DNA from: Owenia fusiformis
Taxonomy: Eukaryota > Annelida > Polychaeta > Sabellida > Oweniidae
Direction: 5' to 3'
Length of the DNA stretch: 64,000 bases
Assembly (NCBI GenBank): GCA_903813345.2
Contig: CAIIXF020000003.1
Location: 17,932,931 to 17,996,930, forward strand
Shown: positions 25,046-39,300 of the stretch, one piece after another
How the letters are laid out: every line of letters starts with the position of its first letter
Numbering within the stretch: the stretch's first letter is position 1
The notes under the pieces: model-generated
What the model saw: the letters and a program-made list of their open reading frames with translations, nothing else
Told to the model about the DNA's origin: nothing
Database searches by the model: none
Program-made: the position numbers and the translations under genes

Positions 25046-28000
25046 TACAATGACATGCAATATATTTGCTATGTCTGTTGTTTTGTAATTATTTCATACA
25101 ATATGACATTGATATTATATTAGTTTGTTGTCCTGTAATTATACAATGTAACATACACCATTTTTGCTATGTCATTGTACTGTAATTATACAATAGTACA
25201 ATAATAATATTGCCTTGTAAATTGTACATTGTCAAGTCTGCTACCTCAAAATGTATGATTACTTATATATTAGTACTGTACAGAGGTTCCTAGGTAAGAT
25301 TCACTCTTGATAAACTCTCAACAATTTTGATAACATTGTTCTGGATATTATTTCATTGTTACATTAAATCAAGCAATGAATTATTTCCCAGTAAATAAAG
25401 AATTTACATATTAAAACTTAGTTTCTTTGAAACATAGGATAATTTCCTATGCTAAGGGCTGATGTGAAAAAGTCAGTCCACCTCGGTGGGAATTAAAACA
25501 AGTGAATTATAATATGCGAAACATAAAAGAATGTCATATTGCAATCTCAACAATGAGATTATGCATTAGATGTACTTATTTTTTCCCTTGTATTCATTAT
25601 AGTTTACTATGATAATGTATTTTGTTATCAAAAGATTTAATATAAATAAATAAAATAATATAATAAAAACAATTTTTTACACTAGTTTGGTATTAGAGTA
25701 CATGTATAATGGGGTTATCCACTTTCTTATATAAGGTAACAAGTATTTTTCAATTAAGCATTTGCTTATTTATTTTTGAAATCTCACTGTGAAGTTGAAT
25801 TTTCAATGAGAATTTAAGAGAGTTGTGTATTAAGAAAGTTATTTATTATTGAATATGTTCATCTAAGTTATATATGAAATCCATTTTAACTTACTTGCTA
25901 CGTTTAATCCCCAACTGTCACACCTGCTTAATGGAGCGGTGATGCTGCAAACTAATGTCCTGTAGCCGATAAGTACCTGAAGAAGATGGACGCTGTTCAT
26001 CGAACAAAAAGCGAAAAATCAAATCTTCAACAAGATCATCTCGTTGTTTGCTAATGGATTCTACATTAATCCATTTGATAATGTTCAGAAAATAAGTGAA
26101 GTGATTTCACCCAGTTTTTCCAATTGTAAATGCTGCTATATTAGCTCTACCAACACACATGCTGCCTTTTTATCCATAATTAATCCAGTATATAGCAAAT
26201 GGTCAGTTCCCTATATATTATTTTGTACATGGACTATTTTTTGATTCAAATGCAAACTTGAGACATACCTGAGTATCATATCCTGTGCCTGGTGGGACTA
26301 TTCTCATGGTAAACTTCAATCACTGGGATTTGTGGGTAAGACCCCCCATCATGCATTGAAATGAACCGGCCCATCTCCTTTTTCCTGGTGCTGAATCATG
26401 GGATAGCTGAAAGATGAGAGCAAAGCATTAGAGATCAATAGTGTCACAGCCTCTGTACTGGAAACAAGACCCTTTATTGAAAGCTTATAGTTGTAAGTTA
26501 AGTATGACTTTCAATTCATTCAAGTAACATACAAGGCATTAACATGCAAAATGTCACCACCTGCCATTTGTTACAGACATCAACCGCTGAACACCAACCA
26601 CCGAACACCATCCACAAAAAGTTGGAGACGATAACAATATGTTACCACTTGTGGTGGTGACATAAAAACAGTATTGTTTAATGCTAAAATTGAGTACTAT
26701 TTTATAAATATTGTCTGCAAGAGTCAGGAGTATGAATAAGGTAATGTTGAACAAAAATCTGAGAAAGATCTTATTTTTCAAATTAGCATTGACATTGTAG
26801 ATCAAAGAGATAATAACTGTAATTCTCTTTCTAGATAACCCTAAATACTTTTTAATTCATGATATGTAAAATACACAATCAATAGACTTATAGCTTGAAA
26901 AAATGTTTATTTAATAAAAAGTAAATTTACTTTGAAATTTGAAATTGGAAAAGGTGTAATTTTTTCAATTTCAATTTCAAACTTGTCATACTGTTTACTA
27001 GATGAGGATTCTTTCAAGCTACACAATTTTCTTAGAAAAAAGCTTTATATCCATGTAATGAATTAAAGTTTTTTTGGTTATATTTACTTTAATTAGAATA
27101 TAGACCATATAGTTTTGTAAATTCACTTCCAAACAAGCCATATTACCAGGTAACCAGATTTCTATTGACTGAGATACAATGTTTTCAATATTGGCGTGCA
27201 AGTGTCTGCGATAAAGTATTTATGTTGAGAATTATAGCTATAAGCCATTGTGTTTCTCATTCAGTTGAACTTCCTGCATGAAAATATGACCTAATTTACA
27301 TGTATTAATGGTAATACAATATAAAAAAATATGAAATAATCTCAACTTTAATTATGAACAAAATGATACAAGATGGTGCTTTTTACTAAAACATTTCAAA
27401 AAGCATAATAATTAAATATTATCACAATTAATCGATACAACATAATGATCATCAAAATGATTCAGACGATGCATTGATATCTGAAACTAAACATCAATAT
27501 TTCTGAAAAAAAAATCTGCTGTAATAACCACATTTCCTGTCTTTTTTTATGCAAGCATCTCATCTTTCTCATTCATTATAAAGTTACATATTTTAGGATA
27601 TGTTTTTTAATTTTTGAGTATAAGCTTGTTGCTGTACTTGTAACGCATTCATTACATATTCCTACTTTTTGCACGCGTTGATGATAAGTACAATCATTTT
27701 TGTGCCTTCACAATAAATGGGCAAGAAATCTTAAACAATTTTTTTTCAAACCAGAGTCATGCATAGATTGAAGACACGGAAGATTTACCTCGCATTCATT
27801 ACCAGTGAATATTTTACGCTATATTCAATATGATTGAAGGGCGCGTTATGTTGCAGCGGTTAACAAATTAATGCATGGGACACATCTATTTATTCAGATT
27901 ATTATAAACTAGTCGTTGGGAACACAGACTTAATTCCTGTGCTGAGATATATTTTTAGAATTTGATTCCGAGTGTATACGCTATACATTCAGCGGAGATG

Positions 28001-29675
28001 ATACACCCTCAAATACCTAGTCAGCAAAAGAGCAACTATAGGTCAGGTTATCTATACGCCACTTATGCAGTGATTTCAAAAATGATGAGAAACGATGAGA
28101 CCCCGGATTAATGTTAATTTGTGTCGCGCCTTCGTAAGTAAGTTATACTACTGTACATAGATGAGGGTTACAGTATGTCCATGTTTCGGGTAAATGTTTT
28201 TCAACATTTTTGGCAAAAAAATTAATTTTTTTCTCAGGGAATGCTTCACTTTTTTCTATTCAGTGTATTGAACGGCAAGTCCTACATGTACACTTCAACA
28301 TAATTATGAATAATTAAATGCACTTCTTCAGTAAAATATATTAATTTTTCTTTTTATAACGCGATGCACGAGGATGAATAGGGAAGCATCATCCAAATCA
28401 TACCACGGTGAGATGCACACAAATTACTGAACATTTTATTGAATCCGAAATAGTTTAGTTCTTCAATATATGGTCATTTCCTCCGAAGTCATTGTTTACC
28501 TGGTATTGGCCAACATTAAACATTATTTAAGCACAGTTTCTTCTCGCCGATTGGTTGAGAAAATGTCAGCCGGTTGGTTTGAATTGACAGACACCAGTAG
28601 TGGGGCAGGACTGTTACACCGATGTCTTAATTATTAGAGGTTATTACACGAAAACAAAACATTGTATTTCACAGTGCATGTTTGATTTGGAATTGAAAGT
28701 CATACTATTATATAATATTTTAATAGTCCATTAATCCAATTTTGTACTTGTAAGCATATTTCCTTATTGACGAAGATGAAAATAATAAATGGCAATTTTT
28801 CAAATTTCGCGACAAATATTTATGTCTTCCGGGATAGCATTATGTGTTCCGAGCTCTTCTTTCGCTTACTGTACCTAATACACAATGTTTCGTAACAACT
28901 CAAAAATAAATAATGTTTTTATATTTACGCACCTTTGTAGTTTCCAATTTGTTTCTTCAGGTCCTTGGTCTGTGATTTTGCACAACTGATACATATATCA
29001 CATAATATCACCGAATATCTAGCCTAGAAGCATTATGCTAAATAGGCTTCAGATAAATACACTGGATGTGTAGAATAGGATACTTTTCAAGCAATCTAAA
29101 TACATGTATTGAAGTTCTTTAAAACAGTCACTATAAGTCAAATTCGGTCAAATTGCATAAGTCAAAATATAGATGTCAACTAAAGGTCCATTCTTCAACT
29201 GTTGTGTAGCCCATCCTTGGGCTATGAGGCAATCGGTAAAAATTCATGTCAAAATTTATTTTCATTTTTTCAGATCGATTTGTGTTTAAAACATCCAAGA
29301 CATTTTTTTAGAGAGGGGAAAACTTTAAATCCATGTTTTAATACACATATTTTATTTGTAATCAAGTACACATTTTACAACATTTAAACTATCTTACTAA
29401 AAAAATGAACCTGAAATGCTTATACAATAAAAAATGAAATGTGACTTAAACTAATCATTTTACATAATTGTAGTTTTTTTTTCTTCATTCAAATGTTTAT
29501 TTACTCTTGTGTACTTGATACGGCAGATCTGAATAAAACTGCTCATATATTGAACACAGGTAAGTATAATGTGAATGTCACTGTATGAAAATAATTTCCA
29601 ATGTCTCTTGTATTTACACATTTAACTAATCTTAAAATGACTGTTAAAATACTGTCCTTGGTCCATCCCACTGTA
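25046..29675. other. Intergenic region between convergent genes
   Basis: The NTase-TPR gene (plus) and NCOA5 (minus) converge here. Contents seen: degenerate AT-rich duplications to about 25210, a reversed SINE fragment (25440-25500), one MITE (26531-26664), and a reversed AATAAA near 29350 that could serve NCOA5. I recognise no further exon; a small unrecognised gene cannot be excluded. Confidence 0.45.
26531..26664 (+). mobile_element. MITE, TATGTCACCAC family (best-preserved short copy)
   Basis: CAAGGCATTAACATGCAAAA, then TGTCACCACCTGCCATTTG, TTACAGAC, a C-rich AACACCAACCACCG run, GGAGACGATAACAATATG, and the right end TTGTGGTGGTGACATAAAA. About 134 bp with inverted ends; useful as the reference copy for the family. 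Confidence 0.8.
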
Positions 29676-32600
29676 TTAATATCTCATAATGTTTGATTGG
29701 TTACCACCGTATGCGCTTCTAGGAACACCTTGGCTCCCCATGGTTTGGCCATATTGTGCAGCTATAGCAGTTAAGCCCCCACTGGCCTTAGCTGCAGCTT
29801 GTAAAGCAGCTGGAGTACTGGTACCTTCTCCGCCTAGATTAGCCAAGAGGTTTGGCCCAGTGGAGATGAGATTATCTAGTGCACGCTGTACATTTGGGTT
29901 GTCGAAGTTAATCCCGCCACTTGAAGATGGTTGTGGGACAGGGGCCGGTGCTTGTACAGTTTTCCCGCCATTTAGTATGTTGAGTATATTGGCCTGAAGT
30001 TCAGCTTGCTGTTGTATGATCTCCTTTTCTTTCTCATCGGCTGATTTCTCTGCAAAAAATCAGTTTTGGGTTTATTTGTGCTTTATATTAGTGAACACTT
30101 AATGTAATTTCATTGAGGTTTACAATCGATTCATTAAATAAATGTTTCTGTATTTTGAGCACAATTTTCAGCAAATTTAGGGAGTTTCAGAATGAACTGC
30201 TTAACTTAGTTTTAATCGCTTCATTTAGTCATAAGATATCTAATATTCTCACCTCCTCCTTTTCCGCCTTGACTGGGCAAAATGCCCCCTCTTGCAACTA
30301 TAAACTGATTTCTGCGCTCAGTCAAATAATCAATGACCTTCGTCAGCTCCTCTTCTGTCAACTGACGACTGTCAGCCAAAAGATTTAACAAATACGATAC
30401 CGTTGCATTGGGCGGTTTGAACTCGGGGAGAGCTCGGGGAACCGCGGCTGCAGATCCTGCCTTTTCTCTCAAACTTTCTTCATATTTGCTGAAATTCCTT
30501 GCAACTAGCGTCATGGCATCATCCAGTGGCATATTGCGATGCTCTGAGAGGAAAACAGAATGAAGCAAATGTTAAAGCAAATGTTCATATTATAATACTA
30601 GTGTAAAATATGAAATGCAAATATAAAACAGCAATTGGCAAAAAGAATCCAAAAATTTGAAAATATTAAAAACGCCCAAAATGTGAAGGTATTGAAAAAG
30701 TCCTGGTCAAAATGGTGAAAATGCTGAAAGTATCAAAAATGAAATATCCAAAACACGACACTCATCCAAAAACATCAGATGAAAAACACATTTTGTCAGG
30801 TACAGGAAAAATAACCCGCTGAATGAAAAGTTGGGAAAATGTAACTCCAAAAATTGAAAAGTGTAGTGTAAAATTGAAAAACCAACTGATGTATACTTGT
30901 GCTTCCGGAAAACTAATAGTATTAGCCGATTATATAGATTTATTCTGCGCCAGTTTATTCTGTGTCAGTTAAAAATGTGGAAAATGTAAAACTATATGGT
31001 ATCTTTTCAAACATTTACTCAAAACCAGTGTACGCTGCAAGTGCTTGAGTAATATACTTCCGGTCCGATACAAGCTACGATTTTTTGCTATATCCACTTT
31101 GAGAATGTTAAACAGCATGCATACGTAACATCAGACTAGGAATTAGTTTAAAGTATAACACAAACTGAACACTTGTTTACGTTGGTCACCATTTAGTATA
31201 AAAGGTGTGATCCCGGTAACTCGAGGGTAGGCTAGTTGAGATTAATCAGAGACATCTGCTTATTCATGTAGCAAAAGTGTAGTAATAATCACCCCTTGCT
31301 ATTCCATTTCTATTTCTCTATTGAACGTGTTGTTGCATGGGTAGTTATAAATATTTTAGTTTTGAGGCTATTCTCCCACTTTGTTAACACTCTAAGGCAA
31401 TCTGTATCTGGTAAGGCTGGAAATCTGTTTTAATCCCGGTTAATATGTCCCTGAAACCTCATCAGGTATGGAATACAGTAATTTTATCTGGCTATGTACA
31501 CTTTCTCTGGTACATTTAACATAGAGACTTTAAAATCGCGAATAAAAATCAAAAATGAAAAGGTACGGTGAGAAATTTACATGCAGTTTAAGTAAAATGT
31601 TTAGTCAACAGGCCAAAGACCCTATCATTATATAAAATAGATGCATGAATGGAATGTTCTATAAAATTGAAGTTATAAAACTTAGATGACCATATACTGC
31701 ATATTATAAATCTTCGAGACCATAGAGAAAACCGGCTTCTTGTGTTGTCAAACTGGATCAAAACATTAATTATGAAAGCGCAGATTTATGTTTTATAAAA
31801 ATGAGGACGGGACGCAAGTAAACATCAGTCAGTCGAAAAATGTGTTTTAAAAATTTGGACACTCTAATTCAGAGTATCAACTGATACTCTGAAAACCTAC
31901 ACATATATGTGCAAAACCAGTCAGAGTGTAAAAACCGAATCGTCTAAAATACAAATGGTCATTAAAATTACGTTGATGTAAAAATGTGAAAATACAGAAA
32001 ACCAACAATTTCAGGTATGGCAAAAATACTTTGATGCCGTAGATTTCATCAGTGAGACTCCACCACACTATCCGAAATTGATAAAAAACGTATGTAAAAG
32101 AAGATCAGTCGACACCACAACTGAGACATTTGAAAAACCAATTGTCTAAAAAGTCTCTTTCATTTAGAATCACCAGGAAAATATTAGCCAAAAAAGTAAA
32201 ATGAGTTATCATTCTCTGCACAACTATCGCTCCTTTCCTACAAAGAAAGAGGTATTACTTGTAGAAACAATAAAATACTTCAAGGAGCAATGATAACGAG
32301 TCTTACCTTGTGGAGTGCCATGAATGATATTCAGGGTCAGAGATCTGTGTATTTCATTCTGGCTCGTAATTGTGAGACAATATAAAAATTTCTTGCGCTG
32401 GCAGTTTTCGACAGCAGATCCTAATTCGCTCACATCTTCTAGAATTTGAAGATTTGTGACCAGATTGATGTTTTTCAGGCGTCGTTCTATCATTTCACCA
32501 TAATTCCTAAATAAATTATTTTTTATAGCGTGATGGAATATTGAAGTTGAATTAATTTTATAATGAATAATTTTTATAAATGATAAATGTGAGAATCTTA

Positions 32601-35600
32601 AAATACATACATTTTTGGCCATTCATAAATTTTCAATCATGATTGCCCAAATCTTTTTTCTCAAGCGGGCACTTAATTTACATTTTCACCGATCTACTCA
32701 AAATTTGCAAATTTTTAATGAATTTCCTAATTCTGAAGAGTATCGGTGCAAATGCTTTTGGAGCAGGTAAAAAATCTCAAGTGGGTAAAGCACTTGCACC
32801 TGTGGGACAAGTCTGGGTGGACACGACTCACCTCTGCTGCTTGTTGATACAGATGATTGCAGCATCATACATTGGTCTGGTTATTGTGGGGGTAGGGGGC
32901 ACTGCTGGGGGAGCAGCAGTCCTGTAGGGGTCTCTAGCTGCGGCAGCATATGGGTCACGCCTGGAACGAGAATTTTTAATTGGTTACTGTATTCTCTGTA
33001 ATGACTGCACTGTTCCAATAAGGGCATGTGTGACTTTTATGTTGAAGATGACCTCAAGAAAACACAAAGTTTAATGTATTAGTTTCGAATATTCAAATAA
33101 GTAAATTCCTAAATACATTAATTGTGGATGGCCTAAGCTGAAGGAATTACTGGTAGTCCCCAAATGAAGAATAAAATTATTGGATTATGTTGAAAGGAGT
33201 AGAGGCAAAAAGGACTATTGTCTGGATATGATATGATACAAAGAATTAGGTTCGAAGAAGCTAACCTGCTATATGGATCATAGGGGTCGACAGGTGGGAG
33301 AGCTCTCCTGGGAGGAGGTAGAGGGCTCTCATCATATGGGTCACGTCCTCTGCCATATGGTGATGGCCTGGAATAGAAAAAGAAACCACAACTATCTTCA
33401 AACCTTTTTTCTTCTATGATCAAAAAATAGTCAAACCCCCCCTGGCTATGGGCCTGGAGACTATAACAATATGTCACCACTTCTGGTGGTGATATAACAA
33501 GAAGTGGTAAAAGCAGGTTACTGTATATATACATTCAATGAGAACTTATTAGGTCCAATACCTGGTACGTGCTGGTCTTTCTGCGTAAGGGTCCCTCTCA
33601 GCATAGGGGTCTCTGGCTATTGGTGAACGACTTCTAGCTGATCTGTCATCTGGTCTGCCTCTACCACGCCCCCTGGCGGGCCGTTCAAAACCACCTCTGT
33701 CATAGTCATCATAACTACTAGCGCCACCTCTAGCTCCACTAAAGGAAAAACAAGATTCTTAATGTTTTAATGCCCTTGTACTACATGATAGTATTAAATT
33801 TTACAACAACAAGAAATTACAATACATGACAATATTGAGCTTTATTAATGATTAATCCAGCATTAAAGTACATCAGTCGATACGTTATCTTCTGACTTAC
33901 TATCCCCGATCTTCATCAGCCTCTGGCTCTTTTTTCTTCCTCCCCTCTGCAGCCATCTTGATATCTAAAATACATTTCTTATTTGTATTCTTTTATATTT
34001 GTATCTTTACCATCAGTGTCAAGGTACATTAGGCTCTGAATGTGAGAGATAAATACATGTTTAAAGTCTTGATGCCGGGAAGATCTTAAAATCACATCGT
34101 ACATGAAGCTCTCTTTTAAGTGATCCAAAAGACCGGGGACTTCTTCCAGGGTCTAATTTTACATTTGTGTCACATTATTTGTGGTAAAACTCGTTAAAAA
34201 ATACACACAAGGAATAGAAATGTATATTGTGATTAAAATAGGAAGATATTAGAAATCCTAGGTAGTGGTTTGAAAAGTATACTAATAGGATATCACTGAT
34301 ATCACATGGGGGAGGAGTAGTCGCGATACCACGAAAAATCCGGAGTCTAAAAATTTCCTGGTGAGAACTCTTAAAAGACCATAAATTTTTGCCCACTTGT
34401 ATTAGTTTTCAGGTCTTCCAATGAACCAAATATGGAGATTTATTTAAACGCATTGTGTAGAAAACATACAAAATATGGAGATGTTGTATATACTTGTACT
34501 GTTTAAAATGTACATGTATTGTGTAAAAAAAATATGGAGATGTATACAAAACATACCAAGTCTGCTTCCCATGAAGACAGATCCTTTTAGCTTAGCAACA
34601 GCTTCATTTGCATCACCTTCTTTGACAAACTGCACAAACCCAAAACCCTTGAATAAATTACAGCCTGAAATACAGAAATGGACATATATTACAAATGCAA
34701 TAGATGTTATAAAGTATGTTTAAATTTTGTACAGATTTTACATGTGCATATACGAATATATATATAAGTCTTCATTTTATACATGTATTGCATTCATAAA
34801 CTTCTTTTTATTGTATTACGTATTTTTAAACTTCTTTTCTGTATTTGATTAGTTGTATTACATTTTCAACAAAGAAATTAAGGGAGCAAAACGTCAAGAG
34901 AGCCTAACAGTTAATACATTATGCTGATATTAAAAAGCATACATACATACATTCATACAAAAGGAGTAAAATATCATTTGCTGGAAAGTCAACTTTCTGG
35001 AGAATGTATTCTTCATAAAAGTCCTATGTGTGCTCTTTGGGGGTTGTGTGGTTTTAGAGAGAATATGATATTTCAAAAAAATGACATGCAATATTAAAAG
35101 TTCAAAATAAACCACAAGAAAAGTCTCGTCATAACAGCTCACCAAGGACCTCCCCGTATGGATCAAATAACTTTTGTAGTTCAGTTTTGTCATCTATCTT
35201 ATCTGTAGGTAAGCTTCCAATAAAGACTCGGCTCTTCAGCAGAGCTGGATCTGAACTGTTGGTCTGCCCTCTCAGACTACCAAATCCACGTCCTGCCATC
35301 TATAATAGCAAAAAAAGTATTCTGTAGTCAAAAACCTATTGCAGTGTTCTCGACAGGCTTTTTCCTCAAGTGCCTGAGATATTCTCATGTTTAAAATTCA
35401 GACCAAAATTGATCAAAATATGCCTATTTTACATGATTTTTCTCATTTTCACGTAGGTCCAAATGTGTTTTGTAGGTGGGTGCAAGCCTGTTTTGAAAAT
35501 CTCAGGTGGGTACTGCGCGTGAGGAGATCACTGCATTGCATCATAGATATTGGAGATGGAAGCTCCGACACATTCTGATTTACAATGATCCCTCTTATCT

Positions 35601-36242
35601 ATATTCACTTAATAAGGTATTCTCATCGAGCATTACGCCCAGCTGTGTATTACTGCATGATCACAGCTAATCAGCACTAGGGGCAATCTGCGAGAGGTTC
35701 CATTTTGGGTTCGGTTTTTGGCACACTCTCTATCTCTTAGCTTTCATTTGGTATATAAACTAAAACCAAACCAATCGCAGAAAAGCAATTTGAATCACGG
35801 GAATGATGTGCTTTCATTTTTGTGCATCAGTGAAAAACTGAAACAAGTAAAAACCGAACCTTGCAGTTGCACAGATTGCCCCAACTCGGGCCCCAACTCC
35901 TTTGTCCATTTGCTACCAGATTTTTACTCATGAAGTTTACATCATTCATAAAACCTATTCCCAATTTTCAAATAATAATTATATCCATGGGCTTTTAGTT
36001 AGAATCGCAAATGAATATGCAATGAGAAAGGAACAATAAACAAACAAAAACATGTGCTGGCCGAAAAATGATTTTTATGAAAAAAACACCGGAAGTTGCA
36101 CGTAATTCATGGAAATCAAGTCTTCTATTGCCATATCTCCAATAAAAATGCATTTATAAGGTTCCTCGATTAATTGTGTAAGTCATTCCGAATTTTATAA
36201 TCCATTATAACAAATCTAAACTATGAAAAATGATACTTTACC
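29676..36242 (-). CDS. NCOA5: Nuclear receptor coactivator 5 with N-terminal RRM
   Basis: Coding exons: 35143-35299, 34557-34664, 33901-33964, 33562-33738, 33266-33367, 32832-32960, 32307-32506, 30253-30543 and 29676-30049, plus a non-coding first exon ending at 36242. Phases match throughout: 1602 bp, 533 aa. Residues about 24-95 form an RRM (RVFIGSL as RNP2, KGFGFVQF as RNP1) followed by DIKMAAEGRKKKE, closely resembling hnRNP C/RALY. Residues 100-225 are rich in Arg, Asp, Pro and Tyr (RDPYAERDPYAER). Residues about 232-335 match the anticodon-binding-like domain of NCOA5 (IICINKQ, ILEDVSELGSAVE, HRSLTLNIIHGTPQEHRNMP). LLNLL at 364-368 is an LxxLL nuclear-receptor box, as in human NCOA5. 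INFDNPNVQRALDNLI is in the conserved tail. Acts in the nucleus in transcription and RNA processing. A reversed AATAAA lies near 29350. Confidence 0.92.
33450..33501 (+). mobile_element. MITE fragment, TATGTCACCAC family, beside a GTAGCCAGG-TIR fragment
   Basis: GGAGACTATAACAATATGTC, then ACCACTTCTGGTGGTGATAT: the right end of the family only. Immediately left, CCCCCCTGGCTATGGGCC is the right end of the GTAGCCAGG-TIR family, so two right ends abut. In NCOA5 intron between exons 33266-33367 and 33562-33738. Confidence 0.65.
35345..35520 (+). repeat. Dispersed repeat, related to 58750-58935
   Basis: Shares AATTCAGACCAAAATTG, TCAAAATATGC, GGTGGGTGCAAGCC and AAAATCTCA with 58750-58935. No coding frame. 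It lies just upstream of the first coding exon of NCOA5, in the 5' UTR intron. Confidence 0.6.
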
Positions 36243-36353
36243 TTGGTGTAATTTTAAGATTTGATAGATTTTCTTTGTTCTCGTTTGAATTCTCGGATCT
36301 ATCTAGCCTAGAGAGAATACACGAGACTTGAGAAACAGAAAAAAATATTGAAG
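36243..36353. promoter_or_regulatory. Shared bidirectional promoter region, NCOA5/CNEP1R1
   Basis: The NCOA5 non-coding first exon (donor after 36242, minus) and the CNEP1R1 start codon (36354, plus) are only about 110 bp apart, so transcription must start divergently within this interval. No TATA box is apparent. TCTCG and CGAGA occur close together (for example ACACGAGACTTG at about 36320), which may be a core-promoter element; that is a guess. Confidence 0.6.
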
Positions 36354-39300
36354 ATGTCTTTCAATTCATTGGAGCAAACTGAAGGTAAACAATATTAGCC
36401 ACACTTTTATATTTATTGTATTAGAAAATAAGTTCAAAAGGCTGCATTTGACGGATAATTAAAGGCAGATAATGGGCGATAAAGCTGTAAATGCATTCCT
36501 AATAATCAGGGTCAATATTTTTCATTTTTTCATGTTTTTGCTTTCATTTTTTCTTAAAAATACAGTATATAGGCTACAGGCCATAGACCTAACTGATTAC
36601 GGTAGCATCTGTACAATCTATTTGATTGTTATTTTATTCCATGAAATAACCATGGGCATTCGAAGTAACACAGTACACATTATCATATCAAGCGTCACGT
36701 TTTGCCATGGCAGGGTAATTTGCCAGAGAAAAAATGAGACTCCCGTTTTGCCAGTCACCCTTATTTTATGATGGTGCCAAATCAACTATACAGTTCGATG
36801 CCAGGGTAATTTGGTAATGAGCATCGCATTTTGCCACAGTCTCTCTTATGTACTCTCTCAAAAAATGGCAATACAATTTGGTCTCTCGCCAACCAATTGA
36901 CTTTGTTCTTGGCTTGTCTATATGAAAATTTATAGGAGAGGTGGGGGCGGCAGATTAAACAAACCCTTTTATGGGGGCTTTGATAGAAGAACTTCCCACT
37001 ATCAGTGGTTCAGTTCCACAAGTATACTATAGTTGTGAGAATATCCCTCTGGTTGTCTGTGTGATACAATATGGGAGAATTTTCCATGACTTAAACTCAA
37101 ATTACCTACTTAAATCATTTCTGGGTATTTTAGGATTCATTTTGTGTACTTGAATCCCCAATAGACTAGAGATAATCTTGATTTACGTCATTAAATATTC
37201 AAAATTCAGTCAAGGTGATGTCATATTTGAAATTTACATGTACAAGTACATGTAGAAATACCAAACTAAATTTTTTTTGAAAATGTGACTTCTAGTTTGG
37301 GAGATTCCCCATAGACCCCATGTTATAGTAAGTATTATAACATCTATAACTACATGTATTTCTCACATCTGAGTTATTGTTTGAGTTCATCGGCAGAACG
37401 AGGAAATTTTTGTTTTTCATCTAGAAACATCACACCTCTTACGCTGTGTCACATTCATGGAATAAGTAGTACCCAGAAATTATGATTTACACTTCTTCAA
37501 TGGTCCGGCTTACAGTTTATATCACAGACTTTAAGACTTTCAGGTCCGTCTTTATATATACAAATTTTATGATGAAATAAAATGTCTGTTTTACAGATTT
37601 GAAAGCATTTGAGCGGAGACTGACTGAGGTTATAGCGCAAGTACAGCCTGCCACTGGGAGATGGAGAAGTAAGTTCAGTCTAAAGTGATTCTCAATTGTA
37701 TGTCTTCCCGATTACTCGTTTGTATATATACATGTATTGTATTTTTCTTTCTGAGGGTCATTTGCGGTTCTACATTATAATCAGATCATAATCATTACAC
37801 AAGTGTATGATATAATTATTTGCCCAAGTTGACGATCGTCTCATACCTGTTAAGGTACAACAACAAAAATGTAGTCATATATATGGTATTTCAAAAGCAT
37901 GATCCAGGCCCGTAGCCAGGATTTGCCAAGGGGGGTTCAATTTTCAAAAATTTTCAGGGGGGGGTTCACATTTGACAATTTTGGCCCAAATATGGCTAAA
38001 ATCACTTGAGTGGTGCTCATAATGGGGAAAAACTGCATAAATTTGAAAGAATTTTTGGCCAGGGTGGTTCGCCCAAACCTTGCGAACCCTCCCTGGCTAC
38101 GGGCCTGTCATCTTACCTCAAGTGATTCACTATTTGGAAATAACATACACTTTCTTCAGAGGGAAAGATGAACGGAGCCCTGTATTTGGAGTATGTGTTG
38201 ATTGGATTTATATATGTTGTATATTATCATGGAAGAATAACTCTTGCCGATGCAGAGACCACAGTATGTCCATTCATGGATAAAAATCATATCACTCAAA
38301 AATCAAAGGATATTTATTCCACAGGGACTTGTATGGAAGACCGGGTAGAGTCCTCATCATGTGTTCTAAGCTCCTTTCTAATAGAGAAGCTTTGAATACA
38401 TGTTGAGGACTATGCCCAATATCCCATACCAGCCCCTGTGATTTATTCATACATTACTCCGGGGCCACCCTGTACATCTACGGAGAGGAATAAAAGGAAC
38501 ATTGGTACAAACAAAAATGATTGCTGATCCTGGAAAACCTAACTTGTCATTAGTGTCTTATGGACCATCTTGCCAAAGTTTTGTTTTGTCAGTTTCCACT
38601 TCTACAGCATGAGTGATATTTGTATTTGCAGTTCTCTTGATAGTTGTCTCAGTAATGACTGCCACATGTGCTTGGAACTGGCTCTGGGACCCTGATACTA
38701 CTAAGGTAAGTCAATAGGTCCCTCTAGGAGAAACATATATTTTTCGATGAATGTACAGTGTACAGGGAGAGAGGGAAAGCACATTCTCTGTTGAGCCCAT
38801 TTGGAGAGTATAGAACAAGCAAACATGTATTTTGGGAAAGCCAAAATTACTTGGTCTCAACAAGTTGCCAGATTAAAGTGTCTCTGCAACAAGATGATCT
38901 ACCTTCCGATAATAGATTTTGGTGAGATGACTTTTACATGGGTTTAGAATAAGAAAGCAAAAGAAATTATCAAAATTTAATACCAGTTTGTCTGACATCT
39001 TGTTGCAGACACTGTGACCTAGCCATCCATTAAGACCCATTGAGAGGAAGACTTCTCTATTACCATGGCATTTCATTCTATAAACATAGTACATATTCTG
39101 CCTATTTTAAATTTTGCGCTCTATATGATATCGTTAAACTTCATATTTTTGTATTTGTTTTACATTTGGATGTTTTGCTTTCAGATCTCATTCTTCCATT
39201 CATTGATGAACCATCCATTCTTCGCCCTGAGCTGCTTGTTTCTAATAGCATTGTTTCTATGTGGAATACACAAGCGAGTTGTAGCACCATCTATGTATCC

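Noticed and set aside
36472..36771. 99-codon plus-strand hydrophobic ORF
   Set aside because: Lies in CNEP1R1 intron 1; no similarity, and the sequence looks like repeat (TTTTGCCATGGCAGGGTAATTT occurs in variants nearby).
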